Source: Facklamia hominis CCUG 36813
GTDB taxonomy: Bacteria > Bacillota > Bacilli > Lactobacillales > Aerococcaceae
DNA length: 61,677 bases
Assembly (NCBI RefSeq): GCF_000301035.1
Contig: NZ_JH932292.1
Location: 671,704-733,380 of the forward strand
Reading direction: 5' to 3'
Every line of letters starts with the position of its first letter. Positions within the stretch are counted from its first letter, which is position 1. Position numbers and translations under genes: made by a program. The notes under the pieces were generated by a model. The model saw only the letters and a program-made list of their open reading frames with translations, did not search any database and was not told the origin of the DNA. Positions 35,994-44,042 of this stretch are shown piece after piece.

Positions 35994-37250
35994 TTAGTTA
36001 TCAAGTTGATCATCTGTCACCGATTCTTTTTGGGAATCTGGTTTAAATTGACCAGTTTCCTCTTCCAACGTCCTTTTTGAGTCATATTTTTGCGAATCTT
36101 TGATATCGTCATCTTTATATAAGGACGAACGGTCGCGATAAATTTGATAAAGCTCTGTAAAAACAACTTTAATCACCGCAAAAGCAGGTACTCCTAAGAT
36201 CACTCCCGTTAAACCAAACAAACGGCCAGCTCCTAAGAGAACCAGAAGAATCGTTACAGGATGAATTTTCAAATTAGATCCCAGGATATGTGGTTGCACT
36301 AAACGCCCTTCAATAAAGTTCTCAATAGCTAAGACCATCACGACTTTTATAAACATAAAAGGTGAAACGGTTAGGCCGATAATCAAGGCCGGCACCGCTG
36401 CCAAGATCGATCCAATATAAGGCACCACATTTAATACCATGGCTAAAAGCCCGAGTGTAATCGAATAATCTAATCCAATCACCGAAAAACCAAATGCAAA
36501 CATTAAACCGACAACGATCGCAACCAGGATCTGTCCTCGAATATAACGTCCGACTTGATAATGCGATTGGTAAATGATCGTTTTAACGGTCGATCGATAT
36601 TTATTCGGCACAAAATAAAGAATAGTTGGAATTAAGTGGTAGCCTTCTAAGAGCATATAATAGAGCAAGACCGGTATCGTTACTAAGCCTGCTACCACCG
36701 TTGAGACAGTTCCTAGAACGTTAGTTAAACCACCAAAGGTCGTTGATACCAAGGGCTGAACATCCTGAATAAAACGATTAATATCCAACTGATCGAGCTG
36801 GTGGGCCAGACTCGGGTAAGTCGTCTCTAAGTCCGGCAGGAGCGGATTTCTCTCTAAAATGCTGTTCAGCGAATGAAGGTAGCTAGGTAAGTTGTCCATA
36901 AAGGACCGAGTCTGTGATTGAACAATCGGTACTAAAGTCGCTACCCCCCAAATAGCCAAGAGAATAACACTTACATAGATCAACCAGATCGCCAAATGGC
37001 GGTTCATACCACGTCTTGATAATTTAACCACAATCGGCGAAAATAGATAATAGAAAATCCCCGTTGCTACAAAAGGAAAAGCAAAAAATTGAAAAAAGAT
37101 CCATACTGGTTCAAAAAGATAGGCGATCTTAGTAAAAACAAACAAAACTAAGAGAACCAATAAAAGCATTAATAAATTCATAAATAATCGATTCTCTACG
37201 ATCGGCCTTTTCCAAGGGGTCTTGGATTGGGTGTGTTGTTTTGAATTCAT
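35994..37250 (-). CDS. AI-2E family transporter
   Basis: A 418-residue integral membrane protein of the PerM/YdiK-type family. About seven or eight membrane helices; the central LAMVLNVVPYIGSILAAVPALIIGL and GRLVQPHILGSNLKIHP are the family signatures. A long hydrophilic C-terminal tail (about 365-418) is rich in Asp/Lys/Ser. Despite the name, substrates differ among members (AI-2, ions), so I make no claim on cargo. It is the first gene of a pair with DUF554. Confidence 0.9.
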   Translation of the reverse strand: MNSKQHTQSKTPWKRPIVENRLFMNLLMLLLVLLVLFVFTKIAYLFEPVWIFFQFFAFPFVATGIFYYLFSPIVVKLSRRGMNRHLAIWLIYVSVILLAIWGVATLVPIVQSQTRSFMDNLPSYLHSLNSILERNPLLPDLETTYPSLAHQLDQLDINRFIQDVQPLVSTTFGGLTNVLGTVSTVVAGLVTIPVLLYYMLLEGYHLIPTILYFVPNKYRSTVKTIIYQSHYQVGRYIRGQILVAIVVGLMFAFGFSVIGLDYSITLGLLAMVLNVVPYIGSILAAVPALIIGLTVSPFMFIKVVMVLAIENFIEGRLVQPHILGSNLKIHPVTILLVLLGAGRLFGLTGVILGVPAFAVIKVVFTELYQIYRDRSSLYKDDDIKDSQKYDSKRTLEEETGQFKPDSQKESVTDDQLDN

Positions 37251-37368
37251 AGGGCACCCCTTCTTATAAATTTAATCAATCTCATTCTAACATAAGTGGG
37301 GATGAAGAGTCGATTTGAAAACCGTTAGAAAATGCTAAAGTCACCGTCATCATTTTTAGGAGGTAAAC

Positions 37369-38439
37369 ATGGAAAACTTCATTCTTGGCGGATACACCCG
37401 TCTAACCAACAAAGGAATTTCTCAGTTAACTATTCTTGATTTTTCAAAAAATACGACTCATAGCCGGCGTCAGATTGCCGAGTTAAATAGTCCCACCTAT
37501 CTCTGCCTGTCACAGGATGGAAGATTCCTCTTCTCAATCATTAAAGATCAGCCTCTAAGCGGCGTAATCGCCTATCAACGCCAGACTGATGGCAGCTTTC
37601 AAGAAGTCGACCGATGCTTAACCAGCCAAGTCTCAGCTTGTCATATCTGTTACCGGGAAGCTTCACGGAGTCTCTATCTTTCAAATTATCATCTAGGCAC
37701 CCTCGATCACTATCATTTTGATGATCAATGCCAACTGCACCATCGCCAAACCCTAAACCACCATAAAAGATCCCTACTCCCAGCGCAAGATCAATCACGT
37801 ATCCACTGCGCTAGTTTAAGTAGCGATCAAAATTGGCTCTACGTCTGTAATCTCGGTGGTGATGAAATCTTATCCTATCGCATCGATTCTCTGGGCGACT
37901 TAACTCTTAAACAACATCTATCCACTCCAGCTGGCAGTGGTCCCCGTCATTTAGTGATTCATCATAACGGGAAATGGGGATACTTGGTTAATGAGTTAGC
38001 CAATACAACCGCATTCCTAAGAATCCAACTCGACGGACAACTTGAATGGGTCGACTCCTATCCAAATATCCTGATTAGTGAGAAAGTAAATCAACAAGAA
38101 GCTAGCGGTGCCGCCATCAAATTAAGCCAAGATGGACGTTTTTTATATGTGTCCTCGCGATTTATCAACCAAATTACCGTTTATGCAGTAAATCAAAGAA
38201 CCGGCCAGTTGAAGTGTATTCAAACCATCCCTAGCCATGGTCAAATTCCGAGGGATTGTTGTCTTAGTCAAACAGAAGATTATCTACTCGTTCCCCATCA
38301 AGATTCTGAGTTTTTATCTGTTTTTAAGCGTCATCCACAAAATGGAAGCTTACACTTTCTCTATTCCACCATCCCTGCACCAGAATGCGTCTGCATCATT
38401 GCCGACCCAGCTGCTTCTTTGAGGAAAAATGATGACTAG
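37369..38439 (+). CDS. Lactonase of the 6-phosphogluconolactonase (YkgB/Pgl) beta-propeller family
   Basis: A 356-residue seven-bladed beta-propeller. Repeated strands such as LSQDGRFLFSI, GSGPRHLVIHHNGKWGYLVNE and IPSHGQIPRDCCL match the bacterial Pgl family that hydrolyses 6-phosphogluconolactone in the oxidative pentose phosphate path. AGGAGG precedes the ATG. It overlaps apbE by 11 bases, so the two are coupled. The substrate is a family-level prediction. Confidence 0.87.
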   Translation: MENFILGGYTRLTNKGISQLTILDFSKNTTHSRRQIAELNSPTYLCLSQDGRFLFSIIKDQPLSGVIAYQRQTDGSFQEVDRCLTSQVSACHICYREASRSLYLSNYHLGTLDHYHFDDQCQLHHRQTLNHHKRSLLPAQDQSRIHCASLSSDQNWLYVCNLGGDEILSYRIDSLGDLTLKQHLSTPAGSGPRHLVIHHNGKWGYLVNELANTTAFLRIQLDGQLEWVDSYPNILISEKVNQQEASGAAIKLSQDGRFLYVSSRFINQITVYAVNQRTGQLKCIQTIPSHGQIPRDCCLSQTEDYLLVPHQDSEFLSVFKRHPQNGSLHFLYSTIPAPECVCIIADPAASLRKNDD

Positions 38440-39382
38440 CTCATACCAAACCCTTGAATTCCTGGCTATGGCCACTCAGATCCGTTTGAGCTTAATACAT
38501 CCCCAAGCAGACCAATTATTAAAGGAAAGCCAGGCCTTTCTCTTAGATCTAGCTCAACGTTTTACGGCTTTTGGTCAGTTCAGTTCTTTACAAAAAATCA
38601 ATCAAGCAGCAGGACAGCATCCTGTTCAGGTTGAAGCAGATCTCTATGATTTAATTAAGATTAGCAAGAAAGCCAGCATTGATAGCCAAAGATGCTTGAA
38701 TATTGCCATTGGCCCGCTTGTTAAACAATGGAAAATTGGATTTGGTGGTCAAACCAGCCCTTCACCGTCTACCCTTAAAAAATGTCTTACTTTGTTGTCT
38801 CCCCAAGACATTGAACTCAATTCAAAAGACCAATCTGTCTTCCTCAGAAAAAAAGGAATGAGTTTGGATTTAGGAGGGGTCGCTAAGGGCTATTTTGCCG
38901 ATCTACTTAAAAAATACTGGATTCAAAAAGGGGTTCGATCTGGCCTCATCGATCTAGGAGGAAATCTACTCGCCTTAGCGGGAAATGTCGATCATCCGGA
39001 CGGTCATTGGCACGTCGGTATCCAAGACCCTAAAAAAAATCGGGGGCAGTGGTTGATGGCACTGCCCCTCAATGATCAAAGCCTGGTGACCAGTGGGATT
39101 TATGAACGTCATTTCCTTGACCCTCAAACACATATTGAACGTCATCATATCCTCGACTCAAACACTGGCTATCCAAGCGACAGTCCTTTGGCGAGCGTCT
39201 CCGTTCTCAGTCCCCAATCACTACAGGCAGAAATATGGTCAACGAGACTATTTGTTGATTTCACCAATCAAGCCCCGCTTGCTCAAAAAGAAGGAATCGA
39301 ATTTATTGCGATCACAAAAGACTCTAAGTTGCTAGTGAGTCCTGGTATCAAAACACTTTTAAAAAATACTTTATTAAAATGA
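38429..39382 (+). CDS. apbE: FAD:protein FMN transferase (ApbE), apparently without export signal
   Basis: A 317-residue ApbE-fold flavin transferase, which attaches FMN to a Thr of target proteins. The N-terminal LAMATQIRLSL corresponds to the family AMGT motif with Gly replaced by Ala. The core SLDLGGVAKGYFADLL and LIDLGGNLLALAG hold the FAD/metal-binding residues, and LVTSGIYERHF is present. Most bacterial ApbE proteins are lipoproteins; this one starts directly with the domain, so it is probably cytoplasmic. Two ATGs lie in tandem (38429, 38432); the second has better spacing to GAGG. No obvious flavinylated partner is encoded in the window. Confidence 0.88.
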   Translation: MMTSSYQTLEFLAMATQIRLSLIHPQADQLLKESQAFLLDLAQRFTAFGQFSSLQKINQAAGQHPVQVEADLYDLIKISKKASIDSQRCLNIAIGPLVKQWKIGFGGQTSPSPSTLKKCLTLLSPQDIELNSKDQSVFLRKKGMSLDLGGVAKGYFADLLKKYWIQKGVRSGLIDLGGNLLALAGNVDHPDGHWHVGIQDPKKNRGQWLMALPLNDQSLVTSGIYERHFLDPQTHIERHHILDSNTGYPSDSPLASVSVLSPQSLQAEIWSTRLFVDFTNQAPLAQKEGIEFIAITKDSKLLVSPGIKTLLKNTLLK

Positions 39383-39419
39383 ATATCATTGATGTTTGAA
39401 TATATTCAACAACTCTTTT

Positions 39420-39960
39420 TTAAAATGAAAATTATATCAATAATTCCAATTGTTTTGAGCCGACCTTAATACTGACCGTTATAGACTTAAATTTCTAATA
39501 AAACAAAATCTTATTCTATTTATTAAATGAGTTACTTTTCTTATATAAATATTTTAAAAATAATCTAAGATTTGTTTCTTAGCAGACAGGTTTAACATTA
39601 TGTTCGACCGTTAAGCTATAGCCTTAAAACAGGCAATAAAAAAACCAATCCCACAGCCGTGGTCAAAGGACAGTTGGCGCACATCAAAGGCTTGGCGCTT
39701 TAGCGCTTAGACTTTGAGTAGCCAGCTGAGCCAAGGAGACTTCCTTAGAAGGCTCCTGGCGGTCCACCACTGCTGTAGGATTGGATTTTTTTATTAGCCA
39801 GTAAAAGGCCATGGCTTTCTCACCCAAAGTAATCATTTATTGAAGGCTCTAGGCGGTCCGCCACAGCAGAGGAAGGGTTCTGTATTTGAAATACATTTTC
39901 AGATTGGAAAATCATAACCTATTGACTTAATTTTTATACGCCAGCGAAAAGGCTACCGCT
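39420..39960 (+). repeat. Intergenic palindromic element, copy C
   Basis: It occupies most of the gap between the convergent apbE and glycosyltransferase genes. Order: AT-rich arm (diverged from A1 and B, but with TTAAGCTATAGCCTTAAAAC shared with A1), core 39647-39782, spacer with ATTAGCCAGTAAAAGGC, half-unit 39844-39876 (GGCTCTAGGCGGTCCGCCAC), then ATTTTCAGATTGGAAAATCA matching copy A2. Confidence 0.78.
39647..39782 (+). repeat. 136-bp core palindrome, copy C
   Basis: Same length and order as copy B. The second stem is CAGTTGGC/GCCAGCTG, which keeps pairing through a G-T pair; the outer stem has one mismatch (AATCCCACA against TGTAGGATT). Confidence 0.85.
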
Positions 39961-39966
39961 TACGCA

Positions 39967-40830
39967 TTAATGGCTGTCGTCGCCTTTGAATTGCACATAG
40001 TGTGAAGGCAAAGGCAGCTTTTGATAATGCTTGTATAGCCCTGTAAAGTAATTATAACCGGAATCAAGCCAAGGCTTCTTACGACCACAAAAATGGAGGA
40101 TAGCCGTATGATCCATCACCCAAGACAAGTCATTATCTCCCCCACTTCGCAAAAGATAAATGGGATAAAAACGAGGATCAAAATTCCACAAAGTATCATC
40201 GATTTCCAACGAATGCTTACCATAAAGAATATTAAACACATCTTGGTCCGGATAGATGAGTTCCTGGTCTTTTGATTCAATCAAATCAAAAATAGCTGCT
40301 TGCTTCACCTCTAGCCGCATTCGATCTAAGTCCATTAATAGTACACCCGTATTAAAAAATGCATGGTCTGTCTTAAGGCGAACATTATTAACACCCTTTG
40401 ACAAGTTCAAAATGCCATTATGCGAAGCCGCTGCAAAGATCTTACCTTGAAGATCCATTTTCCATAAGGCGTCTAGGGGGTTAATCACTAGGATATCCGG
40501 ATCTAAATATAAGACTCGCTTCAAAGATTTAGGTAGAAAATCTCCTGCCAACAAGCGATAATACATGGCAATTGGATAACGATCGGTGGTCTTTGAACCT
40601 GAAAAGACCTGTTCTTCTAATGAAATATCCTGCCAAAGACAGCCCAACCCTTGACAGAAGACTTTTAAATCCTCTAACAGATACTCGTCCATTTGGTCAT
40701 GCAGAAACCAAAAACGAATCGCAAAATGACTATTCGTCAATGCTAGAGATTTTGCTAGGGTCTTAAAAGGACCAACATAGCCCGCATCAAAAGTTACTAA
40801 AATATCTAAGCCTTCACGTTCATTCGACAT
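39967..40830 (-). CDS. Glycosyltransferase family 8 protein
   Basis: A 287-residue GT-A fold enzyme. LDILVTFDAGYV at the N-terminus, the metal-binding DPD in LYLDPDILV (residues 110-112), FNTGVLLMDLDRMR and the C-terminal HFCGRKKPW place it with GspA/WaaJ-like family 8 transferases that use UDP-glucose or UDP-galactose. Acceptor unknown; a wall polymer or glycoprotein is plausible. It begins after AAGGAG, 23 bases beyond the ProX-like gene. Confidence 0.9.
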   Translation of the reverse strand: MSNEREGLDILVTFDAGYVGPFKTLAKSLALTNSHFAIRFWFLHDQMDEYLLEDLKVFCQGLGCLWQDISLEEQVFSGSKTTDRYPIAMYYRLLAGDFLPKSLKRVLYLDPDILVINPLDALWKMDLQGKIFAAASHNGILNLSKGVNNVRLKTDHAFFNTGVLLMDLDRMRLEVKQAAIFDLIESKDQELIYPDQDVFNILYGKHSLEIDDTLWNFDPRFYPIYLLRSGGDNDLSWVMDHTAILHFCGRKKPWLDSGYNYFTGLYKHYQKLPLPSHYVQFKGDDSH

Positions 40831-40853
40831 ACACTTACTCCTTACTCATTCGA

Positions 40854-41342
40854 CTAAAGTTCAATAATATGAGCAGGATGTCCAATTGATTCTAAGAAAT
40901 CAAGCAGGTCCTGCCTTGCTATAAAGATTGTTTTCTCATTGGTATTGGGGTGAAAAGACATTCTAGATTGATCCATAATTTCTTGGTCAATATATACCTT
41001 GATGTCATGCTCTTCATTATTCAATAGCCCAAAGGGAGAAACCACTCCAGCCGGTAGATGCATCTTTTCCATCAAAGACTCCTCTGAAGCCATACGAATT
41101 TTCTTCTCCCCTACCAGCTCCTTAAAAAGATCCATGTCTAGACGCTTTTTATCGTCCATAATTAACAAATAATAAGCCGTCTTCTTGCGGTTGGTTAAAA
41201 ACATGGTCTTAGTCCGAACCCCTTCAATACCTTCAATATAGGAATCGGCTTCTTCAGTGGTTAATGCTGGTGGATGTTCTACGATTTGATAATCCATTGA
41301 TAATTCCGCTAATTTATCAACCACTGCTTGATACAAATCCAT
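40854..41342 (-). CDS. Trans-editing aminoacyl-tRNA deacylase, YbaK/ProX-like
   Basis: A 162-residue single-domain protein of the prolyl-tRNA-synthetase-associated family. HPPALTTEEADSYI, GVRTKTMFLTNRKKTAYYLLIM and LPAGVVSPFGLLN are the ProX/PrdX-type landmarks, with the conserved Lys of KTMFL. These proteins hydrolyse mischarged Ala-tRNA(Pro). It is the likely leading intact gene upstream of the glycosyltransferase. Confidence 0.9.
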   Translation of the reverse strand: MDLYQAVVDKLAELSMDYQIVEHPPALTTEEADSYIEGIEGVRTKTMFLTNRKKTAYYLLIMDDKKRLDMDLFKELVGEKKIRMASEESLMEKMHLPAGVVSPFGLLNNEEHDIKVYIDQEIMDQSRMSFHPNTNEKTIFIARQDLLDFLESIGHPAHIIEL

Positions 41343-41359
41343 TTTACTTCAACTCCTTA

Positions 41360-41891
41360 TTAAAATTTCCATTCCGACCTTAATACACCATACTTCATAC
41401 TGTCATAGTAATAACCTTTCCAATAACGCACTTGACGAATGCGACCTTCTTCTTTGAAACCAATCTTACCTGCCAAAGCCATCATCGCTGGATTACCCGA
41501 CCAAGTCGTTAAGCCGATATGATTAATGCTAGGAAAGGCTTCAAAAGTCTGACCAACCCACTTCGTCAGGGCTTGAGTGCCAATTCCTTTTGACCACAGG
41601 CCATCGGCATAAATCACAATCCCCACTTCCATCCAACGCGTTTTTTGGCTTTCCCAATAGCGAGAAACCATACCAACCAATTCCCCCTTGATAAAAAACA
41701 GCCTGAACATTGGAACTTAAGAAAAATTTTGCTAAATCACTTTCGATAAATGTTTTTGAATCCGAATAAGCTTGATATTCTTCAAAATAAGGGGCATTCG
41801 TCTTGGTCCATGCTGGATCGGCTTGTGAAAAACCTAGCTGCCAGAGTGCCTCAAGATCAGTTGATCTAAAGGGTCTTAATTGAACAGTCAT
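41360..41891 (-). pseudogene. GNAT acetyltransferase split by a frameshift in a six-base homopolymer
   Basis: Residues 1-66 lie in the frame starting at 41891 (good GGAG site; MTVQLRPFRSTDLEALWQLG); the rest continues in the frame ending at 41360 (LVGMVSRYWESQK, GLWSKGIGTQAL, NPAMMALAGKIGF, the acetyl-CoA-binding and C-terminal parts). The join falls at a run of six T on the minus strand (plus 41693-41698); one extra T would give a continuous GNAT protein of about 177 residues of RimJ/RimL type. It could be a true pseudogene, a phase-variable gene, or a read error. Confidence 0.85.
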
Positions 41892-41950
41892 AGATCCACT
41901 CCTTCTCAGTTATTTCTGATATTATATCATTTTTTTAAGTGGAGATCCGC

Positions 41951-41979
41951 TTGAGATCCCCTTCATCTTGAGCTATCAT
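41951..41979 (+). promoter_or_regulatory. Promoter of the CodA-like gene
   Basis: TTGAGA, 17 bases, TATCAT; the ATG follows 26 bases later after ACGGAGG. Confidence 0.65.
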
Positions 41980-42004
41980 AAAATAAAAGAAACGGAGGTA
42001 AGCT

Positions 42005-43264
42005 ATGTCTACAAAATATATCAATGCGCATATCTATGGACACCCTCAAGCCCAGGAAATCCTTGTCAAAGATGGCAAATTCCAAGCTTTTGGGAAAGAT
42101 TTACAAGAAGCTGATGAAGTGGTTGATTTAAAAGGACGCTTTGTCATTCCCCCTTATGTGGATTCGCATCTGCACCTAGACTATTATTTTACCGGGCAGG
42201 ATCCAAAAGTGAAAAACGAGTCTGGTACCTTATTTGAAGCCATCGACTTATGGAATAATTATAAAAAAGGGACCAGCTACGAGGAAATGAAAGCTCGAAT
42301 GAAACAATCCATTAAAGATGTTGTATCCTACGGTACCCAATATATCCGAGCTCAAACAGACTGTACCGATCCTAATCTGACAGGTATCAAGGCAGCCATT
42401 GCTATCCGAGAAGAATTAAAAGACCTAGTAACGATTCAAGTCGTTGCCTTCCCTCAAAATGGCATGTACTCCTATTGTGAAGCTGGAAAGACGGGTCGAG
42501 ATTTAGTTGAAGAAGCCCTTCAACTCGGAGCAGACTGTGTCGGCGGAATCCCTCACAATGAATGGTGCCGAGAAGATGGAGAAGCTTCAATCAAAGAAAT
42601 TGTTCGATTGGCTATTAAGTACAATAAGCTCATTGATGTCCATTGTGATGAAACGGATGACGACCAAGCTCGGTTCTTAGAGCTACTAAATGCCCAAGCC
42701 CTTAAACAAGGCTATGGTCGCCTGACCACTGCCTCTCATACTTGTTCCTTTGGCTCTGCCAATGATTCCTATGCCTTTCGTATGATGGGGCTCTTCAAAC
42801 AATCAGGAATTAATTTTGTAGCTTGCCCAACAGAGAATCTTTTCCTTCAAGGTCGTCAAGATACCTATCCAAAGCGGCGTGGTTTAACTCGTGTTAAGGA
42901 GTTTGTCGATAATCAAATTAATGTCGCCTTCGGACAAGATTCGATTGTTGACTTATGGTATCCTGCAGGCTCTGGTAACATGATGAATATTCTCGACAAT
43001 GGAATTCATGCTAGCCAATTAATGCGCGAAAGCGACTTCGACCATAACTTAGACCTTATCACTTATAACGGTGCCAAACTCATGGGACTTGAAGCGGAAT
43101 ATGGCCTTGAACCGGGTAAACCGGCTAACTTCATTGTCCTCGATGCTGATTCAGCCTTCGATGCCCAAAGAAGACGGGTAGAATGCCTGGCCTCTATCCG
43201 CCAAGGCCGCTTCCTCTTCCAAAAAGCTTGGCCAAGTTATCAAATCGAACTTAAATTAGATTAA
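42005..43264 (+). CDS. Amidohydrolase, cytosine deaminase (CodA) family
   Basis: A 419-residue TIM-barrel metal hydrolase that aligns along its whole length with E. coli CodA as I recall it: metal-binding SHLHLD, FPQNG (Gln156 equivalent), VHCDETDD (His214 and Glu217 equivalents), ASHT (His246), YPKRRGLTRVKE and the trailing metal Asp in GQDSIVDLW. CodA reads GHDD at the last site, so Asp314 is Ser here and the preceding His is Gln. The enzyme would deaminate cytosine or a related base; the changed residue leaves the natural substrate open. Confidence 0.85.
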   Translation: MSTKYINAHIYGHPQAQEILVKDGKFQAFGKDLQEADEVVDLKGRFVIPPYVDSHLHLDYYFTGQDPKVKNESGTLFEAIDLWNNYKKGTSYEEMKARMKQSIKDVVSYGTQYIRAQTDCTDPNLTGIKAAIAIREELKDLVTIQVVAFPQNGMYSYCEAGKTGRDLVEEALQLGADCVGGIPHNEWCREDGEASIKEIVRLAIKYNKLIDVHCDETDDDQARFLELLNAQALKQGYGRLTTASHTCSFGSANDSYAFRMMGLFKQSGINFVACPTENLFLQGRQDTYPKRRGLTRVKEFVDNQINVAFGQDSIVDLWYPAGSGNMMNILDNGIHASQLMRESDFDHNLDLITYNGAKLMGLEAEYGLEPGKPANFIVLDADSAFDAQRRRVECLASIRQGRFLFQKAWPSYQIELKLD

Positions 43265-43293
43265 ACATACCGCGACTAATTAACTTTTATCAT

Positions 43294-43336
43294 AGACAGT
43301 TCATTAACACCATCCTGTCTCAAAACAAAACTAGGG
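43294..43336 (+). promoter_or_regulatory. Candidate preQ1-I riboswitch aptamer
   Basis: A P1 stem AGACAG/CTGTCT (43294-43299, 43315-43320) encloses a loop with TTC and ACACC, the conserved preQ1-I positions. An A-rich tail AAAACAAAACTAGG follows, which in known aptamers folds back as P2. The loop is about two or three bases longer than usual near AT after ACACC. The downstream gene encodes a queuosine-precursor transporter, the expected target. Confidence 0.7.
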
Positions 43337-43368
43337 AAGGCGCCTCTAGTTCAAGTGGCGCCTTTTTT
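43329..43368 (+). terminator. preQ1 expression platform: antiterminator and terminator
   Basis: The terminator AAGGCGCC/GGCGCCTT (43337-43344, 43357-43364) is followed by six T in all. A competing hairpin AACTAG/CTAGTT (43329-43334, 43346-43351) uses the aptamer tail and buries the 5' terminator arm. Ligand-bound P2 would occupy the tail and favour termination, an OFF switch. Confidence 0.8.
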
Positions 43369-43397
43369 GGTGGAATACTTAATTAAAGGAAGATACC

Positions 43398-44042
43398 ATG
43401 AAAAAACAACGACTCTTAACCCTATTGCCCTTGCTCTATGCGGCCTATGCCAGCTCACTTTTAGCTATGAATCTCTTAGCAACTAAACAATTCGACCTCT
43501 GGCAATTTACCGTAACAACTGGAATTTTAGTTTCGCCCATTGCTTTTATCATTCAAGATTTAGCAACAGAAGTATTTGGTTTTCGCATTGCTAAAAGGAT
43601 GATTCTAACCGGCTTTGTCATCCTAATTGTAGCTAGCCTAGTCTATCAATTAGCTATCCTCATTCCGCCATCTAACTTTTGGTCCAATCAAGCAGCTTTT
43701 GCTAGTATCCTATCGACTACCTTGAGAATTTCTTTGGCCTCACTAACGGCTTATTTGGTCGGATCTTTGGTCAACGCTAAGATTATGGACCAACTCAAAC
43801 GAGGCTACCCAGACTCGCTCTTCTTTAGAGCCATTACTTCCACAATCTTTGGTCAATTACTCGACAATTTACTTTTTGCCTTTCTAGCCTTTTGGGGAGT
43901 GTTACCTCTATCGGCTTTAATATCGATGGTCATTGGTGGAACACTTTTTGAGACGATCTATGAAATTGTTCTTTACCCATTAACACGCTTATTAATCCGT
44001 CTTAGTCAAAACTATTTAGGAGATGAAATCGATGCTATTTAG
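43398..44042 (+). CDS. Queuosine precursor transporter (VUT/YhhQ family)
   Basis: A 214-residue protein with about six membrane helices. The family hallmark near the N-terminus (AMNLLATKQFD) and the IIQDLATEVFGFRIAKRMI helix are present. YhhQ-type proteins import preQ0/preQ1 or queuine for tRNA modification. Expression is predicted to be shut off by the preQ1 leader just upstream. It overlaps the amidase gene by 11 bases at its 3' end. Confidence 0.87.
   Translation: MKKQRLLTLLPLLYAAYASSLLAMNLLATKQFDLWQFTVTTGILVSPIAFIIQDLATEVFGFRIAKRMILTGFVILIVASLVYQLAILIPPSNFWSNQAAFASILSTTLRISLASLTAYLVGSLVNAKIMDQLKRGYPDSLFFRAITSTIFGQLLDNLLFAFLAFWGVLPLSALISMVIGGTLFETIYEIVLYPLTRLLIRLSQNYLGDEIDAI

Noticed and set aside
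44023-44031. Upstream ATG of the amidase as start
   Set aside because: The Shine-Dalgarno sequence touches this ATG; the next ATG has normal spacing.
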